From UBA1479 sp048263775 (GTDB lineage: Bacteria > Pseudomonadota > Alphaproteobacteria > Rhodospirillales > Casp-alpha2), in contig JBLXDU010000011.1 of the NCBI GenBank assembly GCA_048263775.1, positions 90,219 through 154,218 on the forward strand: 64,000 nucleotides of DNA. Direction: 5' to 3'. Positions 14,953-22,974 of this stretch are shown in pieces. Position 1 is the first letter of the stretch. Every line of letters begins with the position of its first letter. Position numbers and translations under genes: made by a program. The notes beneath the pieces were generated by a model. The model had not been told where the DNA came from and ran no database searches. It worked only from the letters and a program-made list of their open reading frames with translations.

Positions 14953-15880
14953 CTGTGGCGCTCGCGGGATCGATGGGATGGATGTCGTCGGCATCATGGC
15001 CGGATCCGTGATGGCCGTGATCGTGTTCGTGCTCATGGTCCAGGCGGCAGACGGCGCCGTCGCCGTGGCTATGGGCCGCCGGGTCGCGGCTGGCCAGGGG
15101 AATGACTTCGCCGTCCGGGCCGTGGGCATGGTCGTGGTGGTGTTGGTAGACGGCCAGGGCTTCGACCGCACGCGGGCCGAACAGGCGACGGTATTCGGGA
15201 TCGGCGGCGACGGATTGCGGTGTTCCGGCGCAGCATACATGGTGGTTCAGGCACAATACCCGATCGGTTTCCGCCATCACGAAATGCAGGTCGTGGGAAA
15301 TCAGCAGAATGCCGCAGCCAAGCTCGTCGCGGATGTCGCGGATCAGTTCGTACAGCGCCACCTCGCCGGCGAAATCGACACCTTGGACAGGCTCATCCAG
15401 GACCAAAAGGTCAGGGCGACGCAGAATCGCGCGGGCCATCAGGGCACGTTGGAATTCGCCGCCGGACAGGCGCTGCACCGCCGCATCAATCAGATGGCCG
15501 ACCCCGGCACGGGACAGGGCATGGGCAATGGCGTCGTCATCTGCCGGCCCGGTCATGGTCATCAGGCGCCTGACGGTGAAGGGTAGGGTATCGTCGATGG
15601 CAAGGCGCTGCGGCACATAGCCCACGCGCAGGGACGTCGCGCGTTCGATCTTGCCCGCATCCGGCCGCATCAAGCCGAGCACAACCTTGGCCGTGGTGGA
15701 CTTGCCGCTGCCGTTGGGGCCGATCAGGGTGACGATCTCGCCGGGATTTATGGTCAGGTCGACGCCCCTGACCAGCCATTCGCCGCCGCGTTTGACGCCG
15801 ATGCCCGAGGCGCGGAACAGCACGCCGCCCGGGGTGCCGGGGGCGGTGTCGGGGGCGATGGCACGGGCGGTTCGGGGCAT
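14942..15880 (-). CDS. znuC: Zinc ABC transporter ATPase ZnuC with His-rich tail
   Basis: A 312-residue ATPase. The Walker A motif GPNGSGKST, the Q-loop YVPQRLAID, the signature RLSGGEFQR, Walker B LLVLDEP and the switch His in LLISHDLHFV are all intact, so it should power zinc import with ZnuA and ZnuB. After about residue 235 it has an extension carrying two His clusters (YQHHHDHAHG and DHEHEHDHGHH). That is longer than the usual ~250-residue ZnuC and could bind or buffer Zn. The ATG at 15880 has AGGAAC upstream; a GTG 16 codons earlier would place the start closer to the Zur box and is less likely. Confidence 0.93.
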   Translation of the reverse strand: MPRTARAIAPDTAPGTPGGVLFRASGIGVKRGGEWLVRGVDLTINPGEIVTLIGPNGSGKSTTAKVVLGLMRPDAGKIERATSLRVGYVPQRLAIDDTLPFTVRRLMTMTGPADDDAIAHALSRAGVGHLIDAAVQRLSGGEFQRALMARAILRRPDLLVLDEPVQGVDFAGEVALYELIRDIRDELGCGILLISHDLHFVMAETDRVLCLNHHVCCAGTPQSVAADPEYRRLFGPRAVEALAVYQHHHDHAHGPDGEVIPLASRDPAAHSHGDGAVCRLDHEHEHDHGHHGSGHDADDIHPIDPASATDGQ

Positions 15881-15940
15881 GGCCGACAGGTTCCTGTTTA
15901 CTTGCGCGGACGGGATCGTGTAAGTCACACCCGATCACGA

Positions 15941-15957
15941 ACGTTATTTTATAACAT
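15941..15957. promoter_or_regulatory. Zur box in the znuA / znuCB-zur divergent promoter
   Basis: The sequence ACGTTATTTTATAACAT contains the perfect inverted repeat GTTAT-TTT-ATAAC (15943-15955). This closely matches published Zur operator patterns with GTTAT/ATAAC arms. It sits 29 bases before the znuA start and 61 bases from the znuC start, so one Zur dimer could repress both transcripts. The match is direct; in-cell binding is inferred. Confidence 0.85.
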
Positions 15958-15985
15958 TTTCCGACGAAAGGCGGAACATAGTCCA

Positions 15986-16948
15986 ATGAGCGTCCCTGTC
16001 AATGCCGGCCACGTCCGTCCGCTGGCGGCGGTTGCCCTGCTGTTTTTGCTGATTGCGGCGCTGTGTGTGCCGCGCCCGGCCGGGGCCGACCTGCGGGTCA
16101 CGGCCTCCATCGCGCCGATGCATTCTCTGGCTGCACAGGTGATGGCGGGTGCCGGCGCACCACGGCTGTTGATTCCGGCCGGCACGTCGCCGCACGGTTT
16201 CGCGCTGTCCCCATCGCAGGCCGGTATGCTGGCCGAGGCCGAGGTTGTGTTTTGGATTGGCGGCAGATTGGAATCCGCACTGGCCAAGCCGATCACTACC
16301 CTGGCCAAGACAGCCCGGGTGGTCGCCTTGTCACACGCACCGGGCCTTGTCCGCCTTCCCGTCCGCCATCTTGGTGACGACGACCATGGTCATGATCATG
16401 GCCACGACCATGGTCAGGGGGTGAATGCGGACGATCCTCATTATTGGCTTGATCCGGAGAACGCCAAGGCGATGCTTACCGTGATCGCCGATACCTTGGC
16501 CGCCGCCGATCCGGCGCGGAAAGACCTTTATGGCCGCAACGCCGCCGCCGCGCGGGTCGGGATTGATGCCTTGACCGCCGATTTCAAAGATCGTTTGGCA
16601 CCGTTTAAGGATCGGCCCTTCATCGTCTTTCACGACGCCTATCAGTATCTGGAGCATCGATTTGGGCTGACCGCCCGGGGGATATTGGCCATCGATCCGG
16701 ATCGTCCGGCGGGGGCCCGCCATATCGCCGCACTGCGGGCGCGCATGGTCAAATTGAACGCCGCCTGTCTGTTCACGGAACCACAGTTTCCCTCACGTCT
16801 TGCCACGGCGCTGATCGAGGGGACCCAGGCGCGGATCGGTGTTCTCGATCCCTTGGGCACTGATTTCACGCCCGGCCCAGACCTGTATGGAAACATGATG
16901 ACGGCCAATCTGCGGGCCTTCGAGGATTGCTTGGGCGGCAAGTCCTAG
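15986..16948 (+). CDS. znuA: Zinc ABC transporter substrate-binding protein ZnuA
   Basis: A 320-residue periplasmic metal-binding protein of the cluster 9 family. A signal peptide (AAVALLFLLIAALCVPRPAGA) precedes the mature protein. The expected zinc ligands are visible: His in APMHSLA, His in GTSPHGFALSPSQ, His in VFHDAYQYLEHRFGL, and an acidic position near LGTDFTPGPDLYGNMM. Between the first two and the third ligand is the His/Asp-rich loop DDDHGHDHGHDHG, typical of ZnuA and absent from Mn-binding relatives. The ATG follows AAGGCGGA. It is transcribed away from znuCB-zur with the Zur box in between. Confidence 0.95.
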   Translation: MSVPVNAGHVRPLAAVALLFLLIAALCVPRPAGADLRVTASIAPMHSLAAQVMAGAGAPRLLIPAGTSPHGFALSPSQAGMLAEAEVVFWIGGRLESALAKPITTLAKTARVVALSHAPGLVRLPVRHLGDDDHGHDHGHDHGQGVNADDPHYWLDPENAKAMLTVIADTLAAADPARKDLYGRNAAAARVGIDALTADFKDRLAPFKDRPFIVFHDAYQYLEHRFGLTARGILAIDPDRPAGARHIAALRARMVKLNAACLFTEPQFPSRLATALIEGTQARIGVLDPLGTDFTPGPDLYGNMMTANLRAFEDCLGGKS

Positions 16949-17114
16949 GCTCATCCTCCCATTTTCGGACCGGAAATCGGTTTGGCACCGCGGCTGCCTG
17001 CTCTATGCTTTTCCCCGGCGCCGCCGGCCCATTCGAAACATCGACAAGGCCGGCACTGTGAACCGACCACCATACGGCGGCGTTCTTGGGGGCAGCATGT
17101 AAGGGTGAGCTGCC

Positions 17115-18515
17115 ATGCCGTCAGATTATTTGACGCGTGCCAAAGGTCTGTTCCGAATACTTCCCGCCGTATTGCTGATCGCGGGCGGGCTGTCCCTGTA
17201 TGTGCCTGCTGCCGTCGCGGAAGAATTCGCCACCGTTCGCATGCGGCCCCAAGCCATGCCCTTCGTGACGCCCGACAACAAGGTCGTGAAGCGGATCGTC
17301 AATTTCTTCATGACGGTGACCAAGAAGTCCGTGCGCGAGGTCTGCGCCAATCAGGCCGAGGTCAAGAGCATCTTCCTGGTCAATACCTACAACCGCCAGC
17401 TCGCCGATGCGAAATGGCAGTACGATATGATGAACCTGGCGAGCGACCTGTATCGCGCCCTGGAGCCCATGTTCGGGCGCGAGAAACTGGTCGCTGTGCA
17501 TCTGTCGCTCGGCCGTACGGAAAGCAGTCGCCCGAACAACCAGATTCAGAAACGCCTGGAACAACTGGAAGACTGCACCACCGTGCGGTCCCTGCCGAGC
17601 GATGCGGTCACTGCGCGCTACCGCGATGCCATGGCGGCGCCCGTGCGCTCGCTGGCCACGGATGCGTCGAAGGCCGTGACCTCCGGTGCGACCAAGCCAT
17701 CGACGGTGCCTGCTGAGGACCCCGATAAGCCGTTCGAGACGCATCCGCAGATGCTTGAGGCTCCCAAGCCGGAAATCGACCTGACCAAAACCGAGATCAA
17801 GGCGCCGCCGCCGCAGGGCAAGCCCGGTGCCTGCAACTTCGATATTACCGACCTGTGGCAGCCGGCCTGGCTTGCCCTCGACAATGAAAAGTTCCGCATT
17901 GCCCGCGCCTTCACCGTCGATGCGGACGCCAACGGCAAGGTCGACGACGTGTCTTTCGTGCTCAAGCGTGAGGACGACAGCGAGCTGACGACCACCTACC
18001 TAAGCCTGCACAGCACCAGGGGCAACGCCGAGATCCGTCATCTGACCCTGGCCGATCCGTTGATGATCTTCCGGCTATGCCCCGGCAGTCACGATTTCCC
18101 CATGCCCGGTGCGGTCATGAAGGAGGCGGCGAAGATCGAACGCCCCGATCTGGCGGCCGAGGTGATGGCCCGGATCAAGGGCGAGGTCCCACCGCCCGTC
18201 GCCGAACCGGATGCCGTTGATTTCTGGCGTTGGGTCGCGGCCATTGTCGCCATTACGGCGGTGCTTCTGGCGATTGCCGTGCTGGTTGTGTTCTATCTGA
18301 TGACCCGCAACGACCGTCGGCGCAAGCGTGACCGGCGTGGCAAGAACCGACGCAAGCGCGACCGGCGCAGACGGGACGACGGCCCCAAGGGTGAGGAACG
18401 CCGCAAGGGCGAAGATCGCCGCGCCGACGAGGACCGCCGGGAAGAAGACTCCCGCCGCAAGACCACCGACCGACGCGGCACGGTCACCGCCGATGACGAC
18501 GATGCCGACGACTGA
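17115..18515 (+). CDS. Unknown bitopic envelope protein with DRR-rich cytoplasmic tail
   Basis: A 466-residue protein with a signal peptide (FRILPAVLLIAGGLSLYVPAAVA, cleavage near residue 35) and an Arg/Asp-free soluble region of about 330 residues. One strong membrane helix follows near residues 372-394 (AAIVAITAVLLAIAVLVVF). After it come about 70 residues dominated by Arg, Lys, Asp and Glu in DRR/DRRR repeats, ending DDDDADD. Positive charge right after the helix predicts a cytoplasmic tail and a periplasmic main domain. Residues around 275 read DADANGKVDD, an EF-hand-like calcium loop pattern. No family is recognised. A tail of this type could bind nucleic acid or acidic partners. It stands alone between znuA and a convergent SDR. 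Confidence 0.8.
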   Translation: MPSDYLTRAKGLFRILPAVLLIAGGLSLYVPAAVAEEFATVRMRPQAMPFVTPDNKVVKRIVNFFMTVTKKSVREVCANQAEVKSIFLVNTYNRQLADAKWQYDMMNLASDLYRALEPMFGREKLVAVHLSLGRTESSRPNNQIQKRLEQLEDCTTVRSLPSDAVTARYRDAMAAPVRSLATDASKAVTSGATKPSTVPAEDPDKPFETHPQMLEAPKPEIDLTKTEIKAPPPQGKPGACNFDITDLWQPAWLALDNEKFRIARAFTVDADANGKVDDVSFVLKREDDSELTTTYLSLHSTRGNAEIRHLTLADPLMIFRLCPGSHDFPMPGAVMKEAAKIERPDLAAEVMARIKGEVPPPVAEPDAVDFWRWVAAIVAITAVLLAIAVLVVFYLMTRNDRRRKRDRRGKNRRKRDRRRRDDGPKGEERRKGEDRRADEDRREEDSRRKTTDRRGTVTADDDDADD

Positions 18516-18522
18516 CCGCCGC

Positions 18523-19317
18523 TTATCCGATTCTTGAAGAAATGCCGCCGTCCACGGGCAACAGCACGCCGGTGATGTACTGTGCTTCGTCCGAGGCCAG
18601 GAACAGGGCCGCGTTGGCCACGTCCCAGGCCGTACCCATGCGGCCGTAAAGCGGCACCTGGGCATCGCGTTCGTCGCGCACGACCTTGCGGTCGACGCCG
18701 CGTTCCTGGGCTCGGCGCTCAATTGCCATGGGCGTGTCGATCAGACCCGGGATGATGACGTTGGCGCGGATGCCGTGGGGCGCGTTTTCCATGGCCAGCA
18801 TATGGGTCATGGTATTGATGGCGCCCTTGGACGTCTTGTAGGCGATGGTGCCGCGCGAGCACAGCGACGAGGTCGAGGAAATGTTGATGATCGACCCCGA
18901 CTTCTTTTCGCGCATCACCGGCAGGGCATGCTTGCAGGTCATGAACATGGCCTTCAGATTGAGCTCGAAGAGCTCGTCCCACATCTCGGCCTCAAGCTCG
19001 GTTGTCGGCTTGTCGCCGCGCGACCGGCCAACGTTATTGTGCAGCACGTCGATGCGGCCGTAACGTTCGGCGCAGGTCGCGGCGATATTGCGGCAATCGT
19101 CCTCACGGCGCACATCGGCCTGCAGGGTCGATCCCTTGCCGCCCGCGTCGGTGATCATCTTGAGGGTATCGGCGGCGCTGGCCTCGTCATAGTCGACGAC
19201 CAGAACGGTGGCGCCTTCCTGGGCGAAGCGGAGGGCGGTGGCGCGGCCGTTGCCGATGGTCTGGCCAGCTTGCTGCCCGCCACCGACGACGATGGCGATC
19301 TTGTCTTTCAATCTCAT
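18523..19317 (-). CDS. SDR-family oxidoreductase (extended glycine-loop subgroup)
   Basis: A 264-residue short-chain dehydrogenase. The cofactor loop VVGGGQQAGQTIGNGRA is longer than the standard TGxxxGxG, a form I associate with one SDR subgroup. NNVG is at residues 94-97, the active site has Ser147/148, Tyr160 and Lys164 (AYKTSK), and the end reads TGVLLPVDGG. The ATG at 19317 has GGGAG about ten bases upstream; a TTG 12 codons earlier would overlap the operator-like palindrome and is not chosen. The gene is preceded by TTGTATACAA, suggesting control by a GntR/FCD-type regulator. Substrate unknown. Confidence 0.88.
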   Translation of the reverse strand: MRLKDKIAIVVGGGQQAGQTIGNGRATALRFAQEGATVLVVDYDEASAADTLKMITDAGGKGSTLQADVRREDDCRNIAATCAERYGRIDVLHNNVGRSRGDKPTTELEAEMWDELFELNLKAMFMTCKHALPVMREKKSGSIINISSTSSLCSRGTIAYKTSKGAINTMTHMLAMENAPHGIRANVIIPGLIDTPMAIERRAQERGVDRKVVRDERDAQVPLYGRMGTAWDVANAALFLASDEAQYITGVLLPVDGGISSRIG

Positions 19318-19343
19318 GTGCGGATGCTCCCGAGGATGTTTTT

Positions 19344-19353
19344 TTGTATACAA
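19344..19353. promoter_or_regulatory. Perfect palindrome TTGTATACAA, GntR/FadR-type operator candidate
   Basis: A ten-base perfect palindrome of the TnGT..ACnA type recognised by FadR-subfamily GntR regulators, located 27 bases upstream of the SDR start codon. The core TGTATACA also occurs between the thioesterase and TAXI genes, next to the GntR/FCD gene of this window. Confidence 0.55.
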
Positions 19354-19373
19354 TGTCGGGAGTATAGACAGCC

Positions 19374-20075
19374 TTACATCGGATGGTCGATGGCGAAGGT
19401 TTCCTTCAGACCGCGCTGTCCTTCGGGCGTCACGCGGATCACCCGGCTGTCCCGCACGCGCTCAACCCAGCCCAATTCGAACAGACGGTCGGACAGGCCC
19501 TTGCCCAGGGAGCCGGCGATGTGGTGGCGCCGTTCGCTCCAATCCAGGCAGGGTCGGCAGAAACAGCGCTTTTGCTGGCTGAGTTGATCCAGGTCGATCC
19601 CGAATCCGGCCAGCATGTCACGGCCTGTGGGTGTGACGACACCGCCGTCGGCGGCAAGGTCGATGGCCCCCCGGTCGGTCAGGGCATCGGCTAGGGATAC
19701 CCCCAGAACGCCGGCCAGATGGTCGTAGCAGCTGCGGGCCATGCGCAGGTCCCTGTCCATGCGGCTTTCCGGGCGGATGCGCCGCGGCGTGTCGACGGCG
19801 CAGACGACCTGCATGCTTTCCAGCATGGCCGCCACGGTGGGCGAGGACAGGCGAAAATAGCGATGGCGGCCTTGTTTCTCCATGGCCAGCAGGCCCGCCG
19901 CCTGAAGCTTGGCCAGATGGCTGCTGGCGGTCTGCGGCATGATCCCGGCGCACCAGGCAAGCTCACCCGCCGTCAATGCCCGTCCGTCGAGTAACGCTGT
20001 CAGCATCTGCGCCCGCGTCAGGTCGCCGACCAGATTGCCGATCTCCGCCAAGTTCATTGCGTTCACCGTCGTCAT
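19374..20075 (-). CDS. ArsR-type winged-helix transcriptional regulator
   Basis: A 233-residue regulator. Residues about 10-85 form a winged helix of the ArsR type (RAQMLTALLDGRALTAGELA, then MPQTASSHLAKLQAAGLLAM and the wing KQGRHRYFRLSS). The C-terminal part contains the Cys-rich CFCRPCLDWSERRHHIAGSLG, found in a group of ArsR-like regulators in which the cysteines may bind a metal or sense redox state. The ATG at 20075 gives nine extra residues relative to an ATG at 20057; neither has a strong ribosome-binding site. It diverges from the DMT permease gene, which it probably controls, though that is inferred. Confidence 0.88.
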   Translation of the reverse strand: MTTVNAMNLAEIGNLVGDLTRAQMLTALLDGRALTAGELAWCAGIMPQTASSHLAKLQAAGLLAMEKQGRHRYFRLSSPTVAAMLESMQVVCAVDTPRRIRPESRMDRDLRMARSCYDHLAGVLGVSLADALTDRGAIDLAADGGVVTPTGRDMLAGFGIDLDQLSQQKRCFCRPCLDWSERRHHIAGSLGKGLSDRLFELGWVERVRDSRVIRVTPEGQRGLKETFAIDHPM

Positions 20076-20204
20076 GGGGTGATTGTACCCGCCGCCGGGA
20101 CCGGGCGCACGCGGACATGTTTCGGCGCCGGTCGAAGTGTTCTCCGGCAAGATCGGCCCCGATCCGTGCCACAGTATGCGTCCCGCAATCAATCCGGACC
20201 CCTC

Positions 20205-21146
20205 ATGACGATGACACCCGCCGCGCCGTTTCCCAATCCGCGCGCAACCTTGGACCTGGCCGCGAATCTGGGGCTGCTGGTTCTGCTCGCCTCTTTGTGG
20301 GGGGCGTCCTACAGCTTCATCAAGGTCGGGATCGAGACAATCCCGCCGATCACCCTGATCGCCGGGCGCACGGCCATCGCAGGTATGGTGCTGCTGATGA
20401 TCATGCGCGCGTTCGGCCTGCGCATGCCGCGCGACGTTGCGTCCTGGCGGTCGTTCATGGTTCAGGCATGCCTCAACAGCGTGCTGCCGTTCACGGCCAT
20501 CGCCTGGGCCGAACAGACCGTGGATGCATCGTTGGCGACGATCCTCAATTCGACCTCGCCGATCTTCATCTTTCTGCTCGCCATGATTCTGCGGTTGGAG
20601 GGGGAGCGGACCTGGCGCAAGTTCCTGGGAGTCGCCTTCGGTTTCGCCGGGATCGTCCTGGTGATTGGCGGCGATGCCCTGCAGGGGCTGACGCGGGAAC
20701 TGATGGCGCAGTTGGTCATTGTTGGCGCCACGGTCTGCTATGCCGGGGCGGCGGTGTTCGGGCGGCGCTTTTCCGGGATGCACGCCATCGTCCCGGCGGC
20801 GGGATCGATGATCGCCGGCGGTGCCGTGCTGATCCCGGCCAGCCTGATCGTGGAGCAGCCGTGGACGCTTTCTGTATCAACTGATTCGGCGCTGGCGCTG
20901 TTGGGCTTATCCGTGCTGTCGACCGCACTTGCTTTCGTTATCTACTTTCGCCTGCTCAAGACTCTGGGTTCCGTCGGCACGGCGGCGCAGGCCTATCTCA
21001 GGGTGCCCATCGGGGTCGCTCTGGGGGCGCTGGTCCTGGGCGAAACGTTGCCGCTTACCGCCTGGGCCGGCATGGCCTGCGTGATCGCCGGGGTCGCTGC
21101 CATGACCCTGCCGGCGCGGCGCGGAGGGCCGCCTACGGCGCCCTGA
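20205..21146 (+). CDS. DMT-superfamily EamA transporter
   Basis: A 313-residue inner-membrane protein with ten predicted helices in two EamA repeats. It carries LLASLWGASYSFIKVGIETI and PPITLIAGRTAIAGMVLLMI in the first half, and YLRVPIGVALGALVLGETLP with AGMACVIAGVAAMTLP in the second. These are characteristic of RhtA/YdcZ-like metabolite exporters. The ATG at 20205 was chosen because the open frame upstream of it is Arg-rich and does not look coding. The divergent ArsR-type regulator suggests induction by a small molecule that the permease exports; the compound is unknown. Confidence 0.88.
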   Translation: MTMTPAAPFPNPRATLDLAANLGLLVLLASLWGASYSFIKVGIETIPPITLIAGRTAIAGMVLLMIMRAFGLRMPRDVASWRSFMVQACLNSVLPFTAIAWAEQTVDASLATILNSTSPIFIFLLAMILRLEGERTWRKFLGVAFGFAGIVLVIGGDALQGLTRELMAQLVIVGATVCYAGAAVFGRRFSGMHAIVPAAGSMIAGGAVLIPASLIVEQPWTLSVSTDSALALLGLSVLSTALAFVIYFRLLKTLGSVGTAAQAYLRVPIGVALGALVLGETLPLTAWAGMACVIAGVAAMTLPARRGGPPTAP

Positions 21147-21237
21147 ACCTTCGGCCGCGGACGAAGCGATCGCGCGTGACCCCGCCGCCGCCCGGCGGCA
21201 CCATCAGCCGGTGATCTTTCAACGGAGGAACCGGCCG

Positions 21238-21456
21238 ATGTTCGATGGAATTACCGATCTGCGCGACCTTAGCGCGGGACCCTGGGTCCTGCCGCGGCGG
21301 CCGTGGTACGCCCGGTTGGGGGCTTGGCTGCGCCTCTGCGGCGAAAAGGTCCGTCAGCGCCGGGCGCTGGCCCAGCTGGATGCACGCCTGTTGGCCGACG
21401 TGGGACTGACTCGTGCCGAGGCCGCCCGGGAATGCGCCAAGCCGTTCTGGCGATGA
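21238..21456 (+). CDS. DUF1127 domain small protein
   Basis: A 72-residue Arg-rich protein. The C-terminal half is the DUF1127/YjiS-like motif: WLRLCGEKVRQRRALAQLDA then LLADVGLTRAEAARECAKPF, with the final WR. Small DUF1127 proteins of alphaproteobacteria have been linked to RNA-related regulation and to phosphate or stress responses; whether this one does the same is not shown here. The start at 21238 has an ideal GGAGG eight bases upstream, which decides against a longer reading. Confidence 0.9.
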   Translation: MFDGITDLRDLSAGPWVLPRRPWYARLGAWLRLCGEKVRQRRALAQLDARLLADVGLTRAEAARECAKPFWR

Positions 21457-21531
21457 CGGAGGCTTGCGTACGGGTAACCACGCGGTTTCTAATGACCGGG
21501 GGGCAAGACAAGATGCGAGGAAACGTCGACC

Positions 21532-21972
21532 ATGACCGACCATAAGGGCGGCTGCCACTGCGGTAACATCACCGTCACCTTCACCACGGACAAGGACCCG
21601 GCGGAAATCGTGCCCCGGGCCTGCCAGTGTTCGTTCTGCCGCAAGCATGCGACCCGCGCCCTGTCCGACAACGCGGGCCATATCCATCTGCAGGTCAAGG
21701 ACGCCAGCCTTCTGGGCCGTTACCGCTTCGGCCTGAAGGTCGGCGATTATGTGTTCTGCAAATCCTGCGGGGTCTACGTTTCGGCCTATATGGAAGACGG
21801 CGCCCCTGGAGAAGAAGGGAGGGCCTGGGCCAACGTCATGGGCAACGCCATGGACGATCGCGACATCTGGGCGCCGACCGAGCCCATCGAATACGGCGTC
21901 GAAACCGAAGACGGAAAACGCGAACGCCGGCGCCACAAGTGGACGCCGGCGTCGATGACGGTCGAAAGCTAA
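21532..21972 (+). CDS. GFA-family zinc-binding protein
   Basis: A 146-residue protein of the glutathione-dependent formaldehyde-activating (GFA/CENP-V) fold. The zinc ligand pattern is complete: GGCHCG near residue 7, CQCSFCRKH near 31-39 and FCKSCG near 78. The fold holds two zinc ions and in some members binds glutathione adducts, but many GFA proteins have no known substrate. AGGAAA precedes the ATG. It converges with the CmcJ-like gene, with 14 bases between the stops. Confidence 0.9.
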   Translation: MTDHKGGCHCGNITVTFTTDKDPAEIVPRACQCSFCRKHATRALSDNAGHIHLQVKDASLLGRYRFGLKVGDYVFCKSCGVYVSAYMEDGAPGEEGRAWANVMGNAMDDRDIWAPTEPIEYGVETEDGKRERRRHKWTPASMTVES

Positions 21973-21986
21973 AGGCGGCGCAGGCG

Positions 21987-22838
21987 CTAGGGCGCGAAGG
22001 AAATCATTGTGCGGACTTCGATGCTTTCCCGGGGCGGCGTGTCCGGGGCGGCATCGGGGTTTTCGAACCCCGTGTGCGCGGTGTAGCGGGCGCGCCCGTC
22101 CGTTGCCGTGTCGAAGCATTTGAGCAGCAGGACCTCGTCCCCGCCCATGCCGGGATACCAGTACCATTTCTGCCCGTCCGAATGGGCGTTCTGATAGATC
22201 TCGCCGACACGGTCCTTGTAGACAAGATCCGTGGCCAGGAAGTCCTCGGTCCGCATGGTGCGGGCGTCGGCCACGGCGATCGGCGTGCGGTCCGCGCTTG
22301 CGCCGATCGACCGCCACACGTTGACCATGGCGAAGCGATGGCCCAGGTAGCGATCGGCGGCTGCGGCGTCCATCACGTCGCGCACCCGCTTGGGGCCCGA
22401 TGTTTCCGTGTAGTCGTTATGGGCGATCAGCACCGGCAGGCGCTTGGCCGTGGCGGCGCGCTTGCCGTCGTCCTGCACCCGCACCGTATGGTCGAAGATA
22501 TGGACGTCCGACGCACCGGTCACGCGCTTCAGGAATGCGGTGATCTCCGGATAATAGACGGCCTCGATGCGGGCTTCGTCGTAGAAATCGGCCATGGCGG
22601 TCGGCATGGTCGCCAGTTCGAAGCCCTGGACGTCCAGGCTGGCCGCCGGGGTCAGCGCGCGGGCGTCATGCATTTCCACCGCCGCTTCTTCGAAGCTGCC
22701 CAGACGCTCGTTCGGCTGGGCGTGGTCGGCGGACATGAAGACCCGCGGCTTTTCGGCCTGCGCATGGGCCATGAAGTTGATCGGGGCCAGGACCGTGCGG
22801 CCGGGATGCGGCCGGGTATTGGCGGCGGCTTGGGACAT
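21987..22838 (-). CDS. CmcJ/NvfI-family oxidoreductase
   Basis: A 283-residue protein matching the CmcJ/NvfI family, associated in fungi and actinomycetes with secondary metabolite modification. Characteristic stretches are VHIFDHTVR, the HNDYTETSGPKRVRD segment, FAMVNVWRSIG, and near the end KWYWYPGMGGDEVLLLKCFD followed by HTGFENPDA. The His-x-Asp in AHNDYT and later His residues are consistent with the non-haem iron site of the family. The start at 22838 has GAGGAG six bases upstream. There are no biosynthetic neighbours, so substrate cannot be guessed. Confidence 0.85.
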   Translation of the reverse strand: MSQAAANTRPHPGRTVLAPINFMAHAQAEKPRVFMSADHAQPNERLGSFEEAAVEMHDARALTPAASLDVQGFELATMPTAMADFYDEARIEAVYYPEITAFLKRVTGASDVHIFDHTVRVQDDGKRAATAKRLPVLIAHNDYTETSGPKRVRDVMDAAAADRYLGHRFAMVNVWRSIGASADRTPIAVADARTMRTEDFLATDLVYKDRVGEIYQNAHSDGQKWYWYPGMGGDEVLLLKCFDTATDGRARYTAHTGFENPDAAPDTPPRESIEVRTMISFAP

Positions 22839-22946
22839 GATCGTCTCCTCAACGGTTCGTTCCCGTGAATCTGCGGTCTTCGCCGGCGATTGGCAAGGGG
22901 GCAGGGGGAATGACACTTTTTCCCCCAAGGATCAGGATGCTTTGAA

Positions 22947-22974
22947 TTCTGGAATACTCGTTCCTGAAATCAGG
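22947..22974. terminator. Nested inverted repeats after the RND pump gene
   Basis: TTCTGGAA and TTCCTGAA (one mismatch) flank six bases, and CCTGA-AA-TCAGG overlaps the second arm and abuts the RND stop codon. On the minus strand this lies just after the RND gene and before the CmcJ-like gene. It could be a terminator or an operator; no clear T-tract follows. Confidence 0.35.
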
